Translations under genes and position numbers: made by a program | In this document: one piece after another, positions 25,801 to 32,763 of the stretch | How the letters are laid out: each line of letters starts with the position of its first letter | How positions within the stretch are numbered: position 1 is the stretch's first letter | Notes under the pieces: generated by a model | Told to the model about the DNA's origin: nothing | Database searches by the model: none | What the model saw: the letters and a program-made list of their open reading frames with translations, nothing else | Origin: CAG-791 sp963629395 | GTDB taxonomy: Bacteria; Bacillota; Clostridia; Lachnospirales; Lachnospiraceae | Length of the DNA: 47,694 nucleotides | Reading direction: 5' to 3' | Assembly (NCBI GenBank): GCA_963629395.1 | Contig: CAVGIV010000013.1 | Location: 1 to 47,694, forward strand

Positions 25801-27611
25801 GAGATGATTCTAATTTGTCGGCACTACGTTCACTGATTGGTGAATATGGTGTTGTTGCCCAGAGTATGTCGACTGCGGAGTCAGAAACCAATTTCAGAAT
25901 TGGCCTGCTGACGAGTGCCACACAGCAGATCGGGCAGACTGGAGATAAGCTGTTTGTTGGATCTACGACGGGCGTTGGGAGTAAGATCACTATTGAGGAT
26001 ATTGCGTCAGATGTAAAGTCTATACGAGTGAAAGATGGCATAACTACAGAGGTTATTATCGAAAACAAGAATGCGTCAGTAGTGAAAGGCAACGAAGCAA
26101 ATTCATATATTGTAACTATTACTCATGAGGATGGGACGATTACAACAACAGAATTCAAGAGTAATAATAAAGGGTTTGTTGTGCGATGCATTACCCCTGG
26201 AGTTGAAAGGCAAACTGTATCTGAGGTACGCGAGGAGGCTAAAAATCTAGCTGCAAAATTGGCGGCAACCACAGCAGATAAAGGAACAACGATTACGGTA
26301 GGAAGTGATCAACACATTCACATCAACACGCAGAATGTTTCTGCAACCTCAGAGTGTGCTTATGATGTTGTTCACGTCGATGCGGGCGCGGCAAGAAATC
26401 AATACGGAAACAACAGTTATTTGACATTTAAACTGGATAATGAGTCTACATACATTGTAAATCAGGATGGATGGTTAAACTTTGATGCAAAGAACAACCA
26501 GGTTATTGTGGTTAATGTAGATACATCGGGGCTAGATAGCACTGATACAATTGATTTGACTCAATTCTATCTTGGAAGCAAGGCATCCGGAAATATGGAT
26601 CATACTGCAGACTCCCAGAGAATTGTGTTCAATTTTGGCAGCTACAGTGGAAATTTGAAAATTGTAGGAGCATTCGCCGGCTTTATTATTGCGCCGGATG
26701 CGAATGTAGAGGTGGCGAGCAGTACGGTAAATGGCGGACAAACGATCTGCAGCAACCTAAAGTTGACAGGTGTAGAATTTCATAATTCGGGCTATACCGA
26801 AAGTTCAAGATCTGCTTCTGCGTGGAGAATTTATGACAACTCAAACGTTGCACAGCTCAAAGTGGACAAGCAGCAGAGTGGCTCCGTGAAGATCCAAAAA
26901 ACGGAAGTACAGCGAGCAGAAGTATCAATTGATAGAAAAGACACGGAGAGAGCAGACGTTAGCATTAGCCGAAAGGAAGTTGAACGAGCAGAAGTGTCAA
27001 TCAATAGAAAAGACACGGAGAGAGCAGACGTTAGCATTAGCCGTAAGGAAATTGAACGAGCGGAAGTGTCAATTAATAGAAAAGACACGAAGAGAGCAAG
27101 CGTTAGTATTGGCCGTAAGGATGTTGAACGCGCTGAGGTTGCTATCAATCGATTGGATACAACCAGTGCGACCGTTAACATTCAGCGTAGTGATAAACTA
27201 CAGGGATCGGTATCAATTAGGAGACTTTTGACACGTCACGGTGAAGCCTCCATAGACAAGAAATTCAAGGTTGTTCTGGAGCGCACGGAGCGCAAGAGCG
27301 AGAAGGGACGCTGGCAGGAGCGCAGGCCGGATCGCAGACCGGAGGAAGGCGACACGGATACCGACACCGACACTGATACGGACACCGATACCGACACTGA
27401 TACGGATACTGATACCGACACCGACAGGGAGGTATTGGGAGCTACCCGAGACAGAGAGCAGGGCAATGGCGGAAAGGTACTGGGAGCAACCAGAGGCCGC
27501 GGAACCGGTGACGAAGGCAATATTGCAGGTTCGCTGCTGGCAATGCTGACCAGCGGAGGCCTGCTAGGATTTGGTGCGAAGCGCCGTAGCCGTCGGGATC
27601 GCAGGAAGTAA
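22860..27611 (+). CDS. Giant repeat-rich surface protein, probable substrate of the accessory Sec system (contains a sequence gap)
   Basis: About 1583 residues, counting 143 N bases. ATG 22860 has GGGAGG upstream. Regions in order: (1) a signal-like N-terminus with the Gly-rich core GVLAAGFAVGGAASFGG and likely cut VMAAE near residue 42; (2) a Ser/Asn/Asp/Gly/Thr/Ala-rich tract (about 45-290), a probable glycosylation zone; (3) a Thr-rich charged stalk (290-400); (4) about seven 70-72-residue repeats (405-860, e.g. GDLSFVDGQQFTID); (5) a unique region, then a choice-of-anchor-A-like domain (about 1160-1310); (6) ten basic 12-residue repeats (1352-1471, RAEVSINRKDTE); (7) an Asp-Thr tract; (8) twin VLGATR motifs, a hydrophobic helix and a basic tail, like a cell-wall anchor but without LPXTG. 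The adjacent accessory Sec genes support export by that route. Confidence 0.9.
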   Translation: MRSFNDQNDNVMNENKMSKLAKGVLAAGFAVGGAASFGGIDVMAAEGEEIPAVETEGSAPVEQSEGSIEPSGDSGSNDNNSSSDSGSSDNNSGNDSGSNDNGGSNDAASNDSSTGNDAASSDNSANTDTGANNVEAVSESTTNGSDAVIGEAAGGSASVADGSSIVDAGNADSNSADSAVNDGTASSAETEGISADGTANAGTGEAAGDNAITDGTAGQATEQVPAAEVVNQTTGAASATETAASNTTSANSAASSSSAEKTAEKAMDTTNPGTLVDKANNPSVESSSGNGKETTTTTTEYKKDVDAGTSTTTTVVDKTTTVTDKSTLHKDTSSTTTYRDGNYVVTEGKYVEDVKTEEKKTTTEITTTDEQVKDEIVKKAEEEKKKLEESGDTSKDITIKEVSTAYDLLDKDGNVVGDVTKYVGDLVLMDGQKFSVDTDSNGTRITYIDKDGKEQTIESSKNKELFSAIVSAAEKNAETKVEYTLDGRNITEAVGDLSFVDGQQFTIDQTTDKTGTKTTISYIDAAGKKQTVDAETDLGKALLDAVKEYKTQTEYTLDGKSVTDAVGDLSFVDGQQFTIDQTTDKTGTKTTISYIDAAGKKQTVDAETDLGKALLDAVKEYKTQTEYTXXXXXXXXXXXXXXXXXXXXXXXXXXXXXXXXXXXXXXXXXXXXXXXXTELGKAILAEVEGKYKTQTEYTLNGKSITEAVGDLSFVDGQKFTIDKSGNTVTISYKVAGEEEARTIDTKTELGKAILAEVEGKYKTQAEYTLNGESITDAVGNLQFVDGQEFNVEYSSTTGKKSVSYIDPASKETVYISETDNKGLFDALVSAVTKDASWSKNVSYTIDGTEITVEESELIKDIEKLTFYVTLEDQQYTVKYKDTDGSVHTLDAGTLKDKMIQAAQGRFTPGGSTLIDEHDEEGLLEFADKHGAGTYREYIQDSSGNIVGEKVIHVQKDVATGSVHVSSKTWMYSGNPYGVTYGDDSNLSALRSLIGEYGVVAQSMSTAESETNFRIGLLTSATQQIGQTGDKLFVGSTTGVGSKITIEDIASDVKSIRVKDGITTEVIIENKNASVVKGNEANSYIVTITHEDGTITTTEFKSNNKGFVVRCITPGVERQTVSEVREEAKNLAAKLAATTADKGTTITVGSDQHIHINTQNVSATSECAYDVVHVDAGAARNQYGNNSYLTFKLDNESTYIVNQDGWLNFDAKNNQVIVVNVDTSGLDSTDTIDLTQFYLGSKASGNMDHTADSQRIVFNFGSYSGNLKIVGAFAGFIIAPDANVEVASSTVNGGQTICSNLKLTGVEFHNSGYTESSRSASAWRIYDNSNVAQLKVDKQQSGSVKIQKTEVQRAEVSIDRKDTERADVSISRKEVERAEVSINRKDTERADVSISRKEIERAEVSINRKDTKRASVSIGRKDVERAEVAINRLDTTSATVNIQRSDKLQGSVSIRRLLTRHGEASIDKKFKVVLERTERKSEKGRWQERRPDRRPEEGDTDTDTDTDTDTDTDTDTDTDTDTDREVLGATRDREQGNGGKVLGATRGRGTGDEGNIAGSLLAMLTSGGLLGFGAKRRSRRDRRK
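24075..25370 (+). repeat. Tandem 216/210-bp repeats within the surface protein gene
   Basis: Repeat starts (at the conserved GAATAT/GAATAC) are 24303, 24519, 24735, 24945 and 25155. Spacing is 216, 216, 210 and 210 bases, i.e. 72- and 70-residue units. Copies 24303 and 24519 are nearly identical in DNA. A diverged unit precedes them (about 24075-24300) and another follows (25375-25560). Near-identity makes the array prone to slippage or recombination, and explains the assembly gap. Confidence 0.93.
24744..24886. other. Run of 143 N inside the repeat array
   Basis: The sequence is undetermined here. Repeat spacing across the gap (24735 to 24945) is exactly 210 bases, the same as the next unit, and the reading frame is kept. 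The gap length is therefore either well estimated or represents masked bases of one repeat. Confidence 0.99.
26877..27272 (+). repeat. 36-bp tandem repeats (12-residue units) in the surface protein gene
   Basis: Ten units of exactly 36 bases start at 26913, preceded by one degenerate unit at 26877. They alternate RAEVSINRKDTE and RADVSISRKEVE types, giving a 72-base higher-order period in the first half; later units diverge (SATVNIQRSDKL, QGSVSIRRLLTR). The V-S-I strand plus basic turn pattern suggests a beta-solenoid or stalk. Confidence 0.92.
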
Positions 27612-27654
27612 TTCGCGAATCCGTGCAGAGGATTCGATTCAAGGAAAGCTGCGG

Positions 27655-27690
27655 AGCAGCAATTTTGCGAATGGACTCGGAATAGTTGCG
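27655..27690 (+). repeat. Solo, degenerate end of the miniature element
   Basis: ATTTTGCGAATGGACTCGG followed by AATAGTTGCGG resembles the right-end consensus of the element at 45580-45672 (TTTTGCGAATGGGCTCTG then AATAGTTAC, minus strand of its left end). Only one end is recognisable. Confidence 0.4.
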
Positions 27691-27765
27691 GAAAGTGTTA
27701 TCATGGACAGTAGGCCATAGTGAGAGGTTTGGCTGACAGAAGGAACTGATACGAATGCAGGCATT

Positions 27766-27834
27766 GCACCTGCATGTGGGAACAGCGGTTTGTCCGTTTT
27801 CGGACGAAGACCACCCGCATGCAGGTGCTGCTTT
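27766..27834 (+). terminator. Two-tier hairpin between the surface protein and secY2 genes
   Basis: GCACCTGCATGTGGG (27766-27780) pairs with CCCGCATGCAGGTGC (27814-27828), 15 bp with one G-T pair. An inner hairpin GTCCG-TTTT-CGGAC lies at 27792-27805. TGCTTTT follows. It is a plausible terminator of the adhesin transcript or an attenuator of the secY2 operon. Upstream (27655-27690) lies a solo end of the GTAA-type miniature element. No promoter for secY2 was clear. Confidence 0.6.
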
Positions 27835-27881
27835 TGTGACTGCCGATTACGCTTACGGCGGTACCGGAAGGCGGACAGCAC

Positions 27882-29138
27882 TTGAAACAAAAATCAAGGA
27901 AATGCAAGGATACAACTTCACATCGCCTGCTGCTGGGAAGAGCGTCCTACGCACTCTTGATCATGGCAGTCTACCTGCTGGGACGTACCATTCAGATTCC
28001 GTGGGTCGTACCGGAGATCGCAGATACGCAGGAGGGAATTCAGGGGCTGGTGGCCAGCATCCTGGGGAGCAGCCGGGATAAGACCTCCTTGTTCTCTCTG
28101 GGACTGATGCCGTGGATCGCTGCGATGGTTGTGGTGCAGGTGTTCCAGCACCTGACCAAGGACCGGAAGGAGAAGCGCTCCCAGGCGCGGGCTAACTGGA
28201 TTATGTTGATTCTGGCGGCGGGGATTGCAGCCTTGCAGGCGTGGATGAACGCGGCGGAGATGGAATATCGCTCCGTGAGCGGAGTGAGTCAGGGCACGCT
28301 TCAGGTGATGACAGCGGTGCTGCTATTGGCAGGTTCCTTTGTGATTAAGTGGCTGTCGGACCGCAATACGCAGTGGGGCATCGGCGGTCAGGGACTTTTG
28401 ATTGTAATCAATACGCTGGGGAGCCTTGCCAGAATGGTGATGTCCTATCTGGCAACGGCATTCGTTGCGGAATCGATGCAAGGACTGATCAAAAAGCTGT
28501 TGATTGGAATGTTGACTTGTTTGGTCATTGTTACTATGATGCTGTTTATGGAAGGAACCGAATTCCGGACAACGGTGCGGCGCGTACTGATCAACAACCA
28601 GTATGCGGACAAGGATTATATTGCCATTCGAATGAACCCGGTGGGAACAATGCCGGTAATGTATGTGATGTCAATTTTTACAGTGCCGTACTATGTTTTA
28701 AAGATCCTGGATCGTCTGCAGCCAGGAACGGCATGGGTGCAGCGTGGGCTCCGTGATCTGAATCTTAATACGGTTCCCGGAGTTATGATTTTCGGAATAA
28801 TTCTCTGGCTTTTGACGATGGTTCTGGCAGCGATCTTTGTACAGCCGGGAGAGATAGCGGAAAATCTTCAAAGGCAGGGGGACTTTCTGGACGGTATTGA
28901 ACCGGGCAAGCCGACGATGCGTCATCTGACTGGGCAGACACGGATTGCCTCTGTCCTGAGCGCAGCCGTATCCAGTGCGCTGGTGCTGCCGATGCTGTAT
29001 GTGCATGCGAAGTGGGGCAGCTATTCCGCTTTTTACACCATGCCGATGACGGTGATGATTTTGGTCGGCATGGTAATGAGCATTCTGGAGGAGCTGAAGG
29101 TTTACAGGACGATGGAACAGTACAGGATGTTCCTGTGA
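27882..29138 (+). CDS. secY2: Accessory Sec translocase channel protein SecY2
   Basis: A 418-residue protein with about ten membrane helices, e.g. ASYALLIMAVYLLGRTIQIP, LGLMPWIAAMVVVQVF and GVMIFGIILWLLTMVLAAIF. The N-terminal GRTIQIPWV matches the SecY2 pattern (GrnIplPyv in streptococci). It lacks the longer loops of housekeeping SecY. It would form the dedicated pore for the large surface protein encoded upstream. No ATG fits; TTG 27882, with GGAAGG upstream, gives a family-like beginning (next in-frame ATG 27963 would cut TM1). The rest of the operon follows closely (next start 10 bases after the stop), giving strong context. Confidence 0.88.
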   Translation: MKQKSRKCKDTTSHRLLLGRASYALLIMAVYLLGRTIQIPWVVPEIADTQEGIQGLVASILGSSRDKTSLFSLGLMPWIAAMVVVQVFQHLTKDRKEKRSQARANWIMLILAAGIAALQAWMNAAEMEYRSVSGVSQGTLQVMTAVLLLAGSFVIKWLSDRNTQWGIGGQGLLIVINTLGSLARMVMSYLATAFVAESMQGLIKKLLIGMLTCLVIVTMMLFMEGTEFRTTVRRVLINNQYADKDYIAIRMNPVGTMPVMYVMSIFTVPYYVLKILDRLQPGTAWVQRGLRDLNLNTVPGVMIFGIILWLLTMVLAAIFVQPGEIAENLQRQGDFLDGIEPGKPTMRHLTGQTRIASVLSAAVSSALVLPMLYVHAKWGSYSAFYTMPMTVMILVGMVMSILEELKVYRTMEQYRMFL

Positions 29139-29147
29139 GGTGTAGCA

Positions 29148-30851
29148 ATGTACCATTTTATACCCTCGTGGTACGAAGAGAATAGTTGGGCGGCCCGGTA
29201 TGTGCCGTGGTATCAGGAGACGGATGCGTCCACTTTTGATGATACCGTGAACCAGATTCGTTTGTTCCGGGAGGCCGGAGAGGAAACGGAGCTGGTGTGT
29301 CTGGCGTATATGCCGAACCTGCGCCGATTTCTGCACAGGGAAAATATCTATCCCATCCCATTCTGGTCTGCCTTTGATGCACTGCAGGGCGTGACGTGGG
29401 AGAAGCCGGCAGTGTTGTCTTATGAGGAGCTGCCCTGGCCGATCGGGATTGAATGGGTATATCAGCCGGCGAAGGTGCTGGCTTATCTGAGCGGTAACCT
29501 GTACGCAAGCATTGAGTTCGAGGAAAGCGGTTCCCTGTGCTGGGTACAGTACTATGAAACGCGGGAAGGGCAGAGTGTGCTGAGCCGCCGGGATATCTAT
29601 GATGACCGCGGATTTCGCTCCAGCTCCGTCTGGTACTGGGGGGGACAGCCCCGGAGACAGGAGTATTACTCGCCGAAGGGCGACCTGTGCTTTTACGAGA
29701 ATTTAAAGACGGGTGAGATCACACGCTTTGTGGAATGGCCGGTGAGAACGCAGGAAAAGGGTCGCATCCGCACGTGGGGGACAGACCGGCTGGGACGCAT
29801 GGGCGGCGTTCACATTGAGGCCATCCGGTATCGATGCATGGAGGATCTGATCCGGGAGGCGGCAAGGGACTTTTTTCGGAAACGATTGGACCGTGAGCCG
29901 TATGTGGTTGCCGCCAATGCGCAGCACAATGCAATGCTGCTGGAGCTTTTGAAGGAGGGGGCAGATCAGGATGTCGTTCTGTCCTTTTTCGGGGACCGAT
30001 ATGATCTGTTGGACAAGGAGAGCTTGCTGAGGGATACTGCAGCGGCAGGACTGGTGGTGACAGATACGGAGAATGCGGCCAAACGAATCTGCGAAGCCGG
30101 TGTTCCGGGAGAGAAGATTTACGATATCTCACCGTTTGATACGCGTTTGTCATTGGGAAGAAGTCAGCAGATCAAGGAACTGAAGGTTTTCATGCCGCTG
30201 GACGGGCTGGAGGGTATTTTCCGGCAGAAGGCATTGCGGCAGATGTTCGAATATATGAAACGAAATACGAATGTGATTCTGCAGGTCGGTACGAGGAAGA
30301 GCCGCAGCGAGCAGGAGGCGATGACGGAAGAGATACGGACGGTTCTTGAGGACTGCGGCGCTTCGGATTTGCAAATTCGGATATCTGCGCTGCCTCTAGA
30401 AGCCGGGGCGGCCGGAGAGGAACCGGAGGAAACGACAGCTGCAGAGGAGACCGCGGCGGAGCGGATCGAGATCGTGCCGTATCGTTCGGAAAATGACCTG
30501 ATTCGAATTCTGGATGATGTCAGACTTATTGTGGACGTGCGGGATCAGCCGGATCTGTATCTGCAGATCGCGGGGATCAGTGCGGGAATTCCGCAGGTGA
30601 ATTATCGATTCACTAGATACGTGAAGCATTTAAAGGATGGATATATTATAGAGAACATCAATTTCATCATCGGTGCGCTGGAGTATTATCTGGAGGGACT
30701 CGCGAACTGGAATGAGGCGTTGGTGTACTGTGTACAGGAGGTCTCCAGATATACCGGCGGGCAGCTCGTGGATCAGTGGCGGGCGAAGACCGAACACGGG
30801 AGTGCACAGGAGGAGCTGGAAAAGGCAGAGGACTGGGCGAACGCCACATAG
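29148..30851 (+). CDS. asp1: Accessory Sec system protein Asp1
   Basis: A 567-residue soluble protein. The beginning MYHFIPSWYEENSWAARYVP and DASTFDDTVNQIRLF is the signature of Asp1. The later half (about 240-540, RLDREPYVVAANAQHNAML, RLIVDVRDQPDLYLQIAGIS, GIPQVNYRF) resembles the GT-B-like Rossmann fold of Asp1 without a clear catalytic site. In streptococci Asp1, 2 and 3 form a complex with SecA2 that helps export Ser-rich adhesins. A Glu/Thr/Ala low-complexity insertion lies at about 420-443. The start follows a GTGAGGTG ribosome site 10 bases after secY2. Confidence 0.88.
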   Translation: MYHFIPSWYEENSWAARYVPWYQETDASTFDDTVNQIRLFREAGEETELVCLAYMPNLRRFLHRENIYPIPFWSAFDALQGVTWEKPAVLSYEELPWPIGIEWVYQPAKVLAYLSGNLYASIEFEESGSLCWVQYYETREGQSVLSRRDIYDDRGFRSSSVWYWGGQPRRQEYYSPKGDLCFYENLKTGEITRFVEWPVRTQEKGRIRTWGTDRLGRMGGVHIEAIRYRCMEDLIREAARDFFRKRLDREPYVVAANAQHNAMLLELLKEGADQDVVLSFFGDRYDLLDKESLLRDTAAAGLVVTDTENAAKRICEAGVPGEKIYDISPFDTRLSLGRSQQIKELKVFMPLDGLEGIFRQKALRQMFEYMKRNTNVILQVGTRKSRSEQEAMTEEIRTVLEDCGASDLQIRISALPLEAGAAGEEPEETTAAEETAAERIEIVPYRSENDLIRILDDVRLIVDVRDQPDLYLQIAGISAGIPQVNYRFTRYVKHLKDGYIIENINFIIGALEYYLEGLANWNEALVYCVQEVSRYTGGQLVDQWRAKTEHGSAQEELEKAEDWANAT

Positions 30852-30939
30852 GCAGAAGGGAGCAAAACTCCCCGCGAGAGCAAGCTTTCGTCGAAGTTTT
30901 GGACCTTTTGACCCTGGTATCATTGCATGAGGAATAGGA

Positions 30940-32136
30940 ATGGAACAGACGACGGTGCGGCAGAGTGCGGCGCTGCAGATTCCTGCGAGTCAGGCAGTTC
31001 TGAGCCGCGATTATCTGGGAGCTGCCTGCCTGAATGGCCGATATGAATTGCATATGGAAGGTAACTTCGGACCGGTCTATCGATCTGTTCTTAGCTGGAA
31101 GCGCTGCGTTTGTCTGGAGCCGGACAAGGAGATGACGTTCTGGCCGGAATTTCGCAAATCTTCAGAGCTGCAGTTGCGGTTTTGTCTGTATCTGCAGGGA
31201 TCTGAGATAGCCGGCAATGAGAAAATGGAGCGGCTGGAGGCAGAGAATCCGGCGGAGCCGGTGGTGATCCCTGCCGGAGAATCCAGGCGGAATCTAGTGA
31301 TTACGCTGCAGCTGAAGGGGGACGGGGAGGTTACACTGGGAGCCCTTCATTTGCGGGAGAGAATTTCGAACGGAGCGGCATTTCTGGCAGGGAGTCTGCG
31401 AAGAGCAGATGAGAATCGCGAGGAGCTGTTTTCATATTTTAATCCTATGGACCGTAAAGCGCCGCTGACGGTGTATTTCTCCGGAAGGCGTCCGCAGGAG
31501 GGCTTTGACGGAGTAGAGCTTATGTGGGAGAAGCGAATGCCGTTTTTGCTGCTTGCTGATCCTCGCTGCGGGGGCAGCTGCGGCTATCTTGGCTCTGCGG
31601 AATATGAAGAGATTGTGGAACAGCGGATTCGCGGCGCGATGGAGCAGTTAGACCTTCCGCCGGATCAGGTGATTATGATCGGGAGCTCTCTGGGTGCGAC
31701 TGCGGCACTCTATTACGGGGCGCTGATTCATCCGGGAGCCATGGTTCTGGGACGGCCGGTGGTGAATCTGGGAACGGTGGCAGAGCGGGAACGGATCCGG
31801 AGGCCGGGGGGCTTTCCTGCTTCGCTGGATCTGTTGCAGAAGCTGACCGGACATGTGAATGAGACATCGGCACAGGAGCTGAATCAGAGAATATGGCAGC
31901 GGATTGACGATGGTGATTTTGCCGGGACGGAGATGGCAATCGGCTACATGGAGGAGGACGATTACGATCCGAAGGCATACCTGGAGCTCCTGCATCACCT
32001 GCGAGGACAGCAGTGCCTGATTTACGGGAAGAGCTTTTCCGGAAGGCACAATGATAATCAGGAACAGGTGCAGGAGTGGCTGCGTCTGCAGTATGACCGG
32101 CTTCTGGAGGAACGCTATGGACGAGGAGAAACGTAA
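30940..32136 (+). CDS. asp2: Accessory Sec system protein Asp2 (alpha/beta hydrolase-like acetyltransferase)
   Basis: A 398-residue protein. It has a beta-rich N-terminal part (1-165) and an alpha/beta-hydrolase-like part with nucleophile elbow IGSSLGATAALYYGAL (Ser250 in GSSLG). A late His (His370, SFSGRHNDN) fits the third catalytic residue. In Streptococcus gordonii, Asp2 O-acetylates GlcNAc on the adhesin GspB while also supporting export. This copy is shorter than the roughly 500-residue streptococcal proteins. It lies between asp1 and asp3, and the asp3 start overlaps its end by 20 bases. The start at 30940 has GAGGAATAGGA upstream. Confidence 0.85.
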   Translation: MEQTTVRQSAALQIPASQAVLSRDYLGAACLNGRYELHMEGNFGPVYRSVLSWKRCVCLEPDKEMTFWPEFRKSSELQLRFCLYLQGSEIAGNEKMERLEAENPAEPVVIPAGESRRNLVITLQLKGDGEVTLGALHLRERISNGAAFLAGSLRRADENREELFSYFNPMDRKAPLTVYFSGRRPQEGFDGVELMWEKRMPFLLLADPRCGGSCGYLGSAEYEEIVEQRIRGAMEQLDLPPDQVIMIGSSLGATAALYYGALIHPGAMVLGRPVVNLGTVAERERIRRPGGFPASLDLLQKLTGHVNETSAQELNQRIWQRIDDGDFAGTEMAIGYMEEDDYDPKAYLELLHHLRGQQCLIYGKSFSGRHNDNQEQVQEWLRLQYDRLLEERYGRGET

Positions 32137-32638
32137 CGAGAGAATTGCCTGGCTGGTCTATTGGGATGAGACCGCGCAGGATTCCTATGCCTATGGGAGC
32201 AAGGTGTCCTTTGTGTGGGACGGGAGTGTTGTGTTTGAGAATGAAGGAATGCCGCCGGGCTTTGTGATTCGGGAATGGCACTCGTACTCTGATTATGGTA
32301 CGCGGCAGACGCCGCCGCAGCTGCCGATGCTGGAGGAAGGTAAAAGCTACCGACTTCGCATTGTGAAGCAGGACGAGCCGGAGCAGGGAAGCTTTGTACG
32401 GGTCAATTATTATGACCGCCGTGGGGATTTGCTGAGCTTTCAGATGCTGAAGGAGAGAGAGGGCGTGCTGATCTATCCGCACGAGGCCTTTCAATATACA
32501 GTGCAGCTGGTACAGGGCGGCGCCAGGACAGTCCATTTTACCCGAATAGAGATTGTTCCGGAGGAGTATTGGGAGGAATGGATTGGCACATGGATCCCGG
32601 AACGTGAGGACGGCCGGACCAGAACCTGCCGGTGGTGA
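32117..32638 (+). CDS. asp3: Accessory Sec system protein Asp3
   Basis: A 173-residue protein beginning MDEEKRNERIAWLVYWDETA. It contains YAYGSKVSFVWDGSVVFENE, WHSYSDYGTRQTPPQLP and SYRLRIVKQDEPEQGSFVRV, typical of the Asp3 carbohydrate-binding-module-like fold. The ATG at 32117 has GGAGGAACGCT upstream and overlaps asp2; a longer frame from 32051 is unlikely. In streptococci Asp3 is a scaffold of the Asp1-3/SecA2 complex. Its stop is followed after 125 bases by secA2. Confidence 0.87.
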   Translation: MDEEKRNERIAWLVYWDETAQDSYAYGSKVSFVWDGSVVFENEGMPPGFVIREWHSYSDYGTRQTPPQLPMLEEGKSYRLRIVKQDEPEQGSFVRVNYYDRRGDLLSFQMLKEREGVLIYPHEAFQYTVQLVQGGARTVHFTRIEIVPEEYWEEWIGTWIPEREDGRTRTCRW

Positions 32639-32710
32639 GAAAGCGCCATCAGGCATTTTCTCACAATCTCGAGATAGGACGAAAACAACCATGCCTGCTC
32701 GCGCAGGCAT
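32634..32710 (+). other. Structured asp3-secA2 gap
   Basis: The gap has two palindromes: GTGAGAAA..TTTTCTCAC (32634-32664) and ATGCCTGC-TCGC-GCAGGCAT (32690-32709). The intervening AATCTCGAGATAGGA resembles the right arm of family A. They could tune the SecA2 level. No T-run follows, so terminators are unlikely. Confidence 0.5.
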
Positions 32711-32763
32711 TACCCCAATATAAACAGCCGCTCCGTGGATGCCCGGGATCCGGTAAGAGACGC

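Noticed and set aside
24303..27272. Regular repeats that might suggest a CRISPR array
   Set aside because: Both repeat sets (216/210 bp and 36 bp) are in frame and encode protein repeats; there are no unique spacers and no cas genes.
27350..27425. GACACNGAYAC tract as a possible DNA-level satellite
   Set aside because: It encodes the Asp-Thr linker in frame; simple-sequence linkers before wall anchors are common.
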